Positions 62,298 to 64,000 of a stretch of DNA of 64,000 bases are shown here, piece by piece (the first letter of the stretch is position 1; every line of letters begins with the position of its first letter). The position numbers were made by a program, and so were the translations under genes. Origin of the DNA: Dysgonomonas hofstadii (GTDB lineage Bacteria; Bacteroidota; Bacteroidia; Bacteroidales; Dysgonomonadaceae); NCBI RefSeq assembly GCF_014196915.1, contig NZ_JACIEP010000008.1:62001-126000 (forward strand), read 5' to 3'. A model generated the notes under the pieces. That model was not told the DNA's origin, searched no databases, and saw only the letters and a program-made list of their open reading frames with translations.

Positions 62298-63026
62298 TTA
62301 GTAATATACATAACTTGTTATTGCCTTTTTCTGTTTTAGAAGAGCACATGTTTCTGGTTTTGGAAAAAAAATATGATTGCTCAATATTCTTTCTCCACTA
62401 TTTTTTTTCTCCCATAAACTAATTTGATATTCATATATTTCCTTCATTGCAATCTTTTCGGTAGTCATACAGATGAAAGCAGAGTCTTCTCCGGGCTGTT
62501 CGAATTTTTCGGTAGTAGTGAATATGAGTTTTCTATTGTTTTCACGGAGTTCAATTATGGCATCTCTTTTGGTATACTTAGGTATGAGTATAAATGCCCA
62601 ATAAGCTTCTTTGCTTTGGATTTTTATCTGTATTTTTTTTGTTTCTCTTATCAGCTGGTTGGTTATAAGTATATGAAGGTTATATCGGACTATTTGTGAT
62701 TTTTCGTTCCGAATCAGCCTCCAGTAATCACCATACAATTCTTCCGTACAACTGAAATAATTGAAGGCGCTATCTAAAGGTTTCAAATTGAACACCAATT
62801 GACATCTGTCTTCTCCTAATATAAGGGATGTCCGGTCTGTTTCATTTTCATCAAAGTCTGCCTTAATCAGTATCCATGTTATAGCATCTTGTTTACGCCA
62901 TATTACACCTGCTTTTTTCAACAACAAATACGTTTCGAAAGACGGCATTAGTTCTATACCACATTTTCGTTGATGCTCAAAAAAAACATGGTCGACCTGT
63001 ACCGTTATCCAATTTTTATATTGCAT
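62298..63026 (-). CDS. eCIS-cluster protein of unknown function, 242 aa
   Basis: A beta-rich protein (SFETYLLLKKAGVIWRKQDAITWILI, then LVFNLKPLDSAFNYFSCTEE). No family is recognised. It lies between the terminator (DUF4255) and sheath genes, and Bacteroidales injection clusters often have an extra gene here. It may be a cap or sheath-linked protein. Confidence 0.55.
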   Translation of the reverse strand: MQYKNWITVQVDHVFFEHQRKCGIELMPSFETYLLLKKAGVIWRKQDAITWILIKADFDENETDRTSLILGEDRCQLVFNLKPLDSAFNYFSCTEELYGDYWRLIRNEKSQIVRYNLHILITNQLIRETKKIQIKIQSKEAYWAFILIPKYTKRDAIIELRENNRKLIFTTTEKFEQPGEDSAFICMTTEKIAMKEIYEYQISLWEKKNSGERILSNHIFFPKPETCALLKQKKAITSYVYY

Positions 63027-63040
63027 AGCTTCACTAAGTT

Positions 63041-63589
63041 TTAACCATCGATTTTTAACTCTTCATTGCCTATAGCTACAGACATATCTGATATTTCCTG
63101 TTCGTTTACAGTCAAGGCTCTCAATTTACATACTATTGAGGGGTGATATGTCCCCCCACAAATACTCCAGATATTAGATAATTCGTGAAATGAAAGATTA
63201 ACCGGTTCAATAGACAATGTTGTTCCCGATTCTTGCAAGGTCAACATATGGTTTTTCTGAACGAAAGATAAAACACCGGATAGTATCTGAATCCCATCTT
63301 CATATTGTTTACCCTGAAAAATAGCGGCAAAGAGTATATAAATGTTGAGTTGCCAACTTGGAGCGCTTTGCCTGAATTGCCTACTGTCAACCTGTTTCCG
63401 GTTAAAACTAATCCCTGTTACTGTTTCCCGCTCAAGATTAATCATCGAAATTCCAATCCTATTAGCCGGAAATGTATTATCCGATTCTTTAGGTGAAGTC
63501 AGAAATGCGATGTCGTTTGTCAGTTTGAAACGGAGCCTCAGATAATCGTTGAGTAACCGAGTGATATATATCAGTGATTTGTGTAACAT
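63041..63589 (-). CDS. DUF4255 eCIS tube/sheath terminator (Afp16-like)
   Basis: A 182-aa protein with the DUF4255 pattern: LNDYLRLRF at the start, then NRIGISMINLERETV and YILFAAIFQGKQYEDGIQILSG. Members cap the tube and sheath at the distal end. It is the first gene of the cluster on this strand. The 62 bases upstream, before the 63652-63674 terminator, should hold the promoter. No clear Bacteroides boxes are visible. Confidence 0.85.
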   Translation of the reverse strand: MLHKSLIYITRLLNDYLRLRFKLTNDIAFLTSPKESDNTFPANRIGISMINLERETVTGISFNRKQVDSRQFRQSAPSWQLNIYILFAAIFQGKQYEDGIQILSGVLSFVQKNHMLTLQESGTTLSIEPVNLSFHELSNIWSICGGTYHPSIVCKLRALTVNEQEISDMSVAIGNEELKIDG

Positions 63590-63651
63590 ATTTCTAACTT
63601 GTTTCTGTTTCCTTCTCTATTGTATATGGTAAATATTGACCAGAATTAAAA

Positions 63652-63674
63652 TAGCAGGGTCATGTACCCTGCTA
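63652..63674 (-). terminator. Terminator after the DUF1566/FISUMP-type gene
   Basis: The arms TAGCAGGGT and ACCCTGCTA (9 pairs) close on five bases, followed by a short T-rich run. It ends the gene at the window edge and isolates the injection cluster, which starts at 63589. Confidence 0.7.
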
Positions 63675-63688
63675 CCAAAGCTATACAT

Positions 63689-64000
63689 CTAAAAATTACG
63701 TATCCAACGGATATTACCATCGTATGTTTTATCGTCCGCAGAACCACTACCATTCGCAAAAGTAAAACTATAATTTCTTTTATCTGATATTTCCGATGAA
63801 GATAAATACCAGTCTCCATTGCTACTGAAGGCATCTCCGTTTTTTGTTGTCAGTTTTGTATTGAATGCTTGGCGAGCATTTATGCACTCTGCCGAATCAT
63901 AACCAGGCATATAACCTACCCAGTTCATAATACTCTCATAAACTCTGCCGTTGTACCCTGCATAAAGTGCGTTTAATTCATTCCGGGCGGGCAGATACCA
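63689..64000 (-). CDS. C-terminal end of a DUF1566/FISUMP-type surface protein
   Basis: The frame is open from the right edge to the TAG at 63689, 103 residues. WYLPARNELNALY, NWVGYMPGYDSAEC and a final GNIRWIRNF fit the C-terminal lectin-like domain of DUF1566 or Fibrobacter major paralogous (FISUMP) proteins, which are cell-surface proteins in Bacteroidota. The start lies outside the window. Confidence 0.7.
   Translation of the reverse strand, partial: WYLPARNELNALYAGYNGRVYESIMNWVGYMPGYDSAECINARQAFNTKLTTKNGDAFSSNGDWYLSSSEISDKRNYSFTFANGSGSADDKTYDGNIRWIRNF

Noticed and set aside
50986-63589. Type VI secretion system
   Set aside because: There are no membrane-complex genes (TssJLM) or ClpV. 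DUF4157, DUF4255, the two gp19-type tubes and the Afp15-like ATPase point to an eCIS.

Overview
The window reads as Bacteroidales chromosome: A+T-rich, A-rich translation starts with few Shine-Dalgarno sites, and gene families typical of gut Bacteroidota. Dysgonomonas or a relative is a guess, not a result. It holds two large units, almost all on the minus strand.

Unit 1 (1 to about 40.53 kb) is most of a temperate tailed phage integrated in a tRNA-Ser(GGA) gene. Its right end is a 58-bp tRNA 3' fragment at 40477-40534. The left end, probably with tail tip, lysis and integrase genes, lies outside the window. Reading backwards from the right end, there is a plus-strand lysogeny block (38.0-40.4 kb) with a self-cleaving CI/LexA-like repressor. 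A divergent control region has three operator-like palindromes. The early operon has small DNA-binding proteins, a decapeptide-repeat protein and a noncoding stretch with three tRNA-like genes (34.69-35.22 kb). The replication and recombination module follows: RecA-like ATPase, PD-(D/E)XK nuclease, SNF2 helicase, DUF1064 nuclease, a phage sliding clamp and a PRTRC cassette (E1-like ThiF, proteins B, F, C and E), then replication initiator-like genes. Next come accessory genes (radical SAM DUF5131, HNH nuclease, an interrupted YopX gene), a strong hairpin, a sigma-like protein, and the late genes: terminase, portal, protease, HK97 capsid, connectors, tail tube, tape measure and a distal tail protein.

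Between 40.39 and 41.0 kb lie the attachment site, a terminator and an integrase remnant.

Unit 2 (41.0-63.6 kb, minus strand) is a tightly packed gene cluster. From 63.6 kb leftwards it encodes an extracellular contractile injection system (eCIS, Bacteroidales type): DUF4255 terminator protein, sheath, two tube proteins, DUF5908, LysM-like tube initiator, VgrG/gpD-like spike, PAAR tip, gp25, two baseplate proteins, a fibre-like protein, a tape measure, a DUF4157-HNH effector candidate and the AAA+ ATPase. With almost no gap it continues into a membrane protein and a five-gene module: HPr-kinase-like protein, S24/S26 peptidase, PqqD-like protein, nucleotidyltransferase and ABC exporter. At the right edge is the end of an unrelated DUF1566/FISUMP-type surface protein, closed by its own terminator.

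The strongest leads are the eCIS cluster running into the PqqD/HprK/S26/ABC module, the ubiquitin-like PRTRC cassette next to a phage clamp with two clamp-binding-motif proteins, a recurrent TAACGCAAT motif ahead of early genes, and tRNA-like genes with abnormal anticodon arms.
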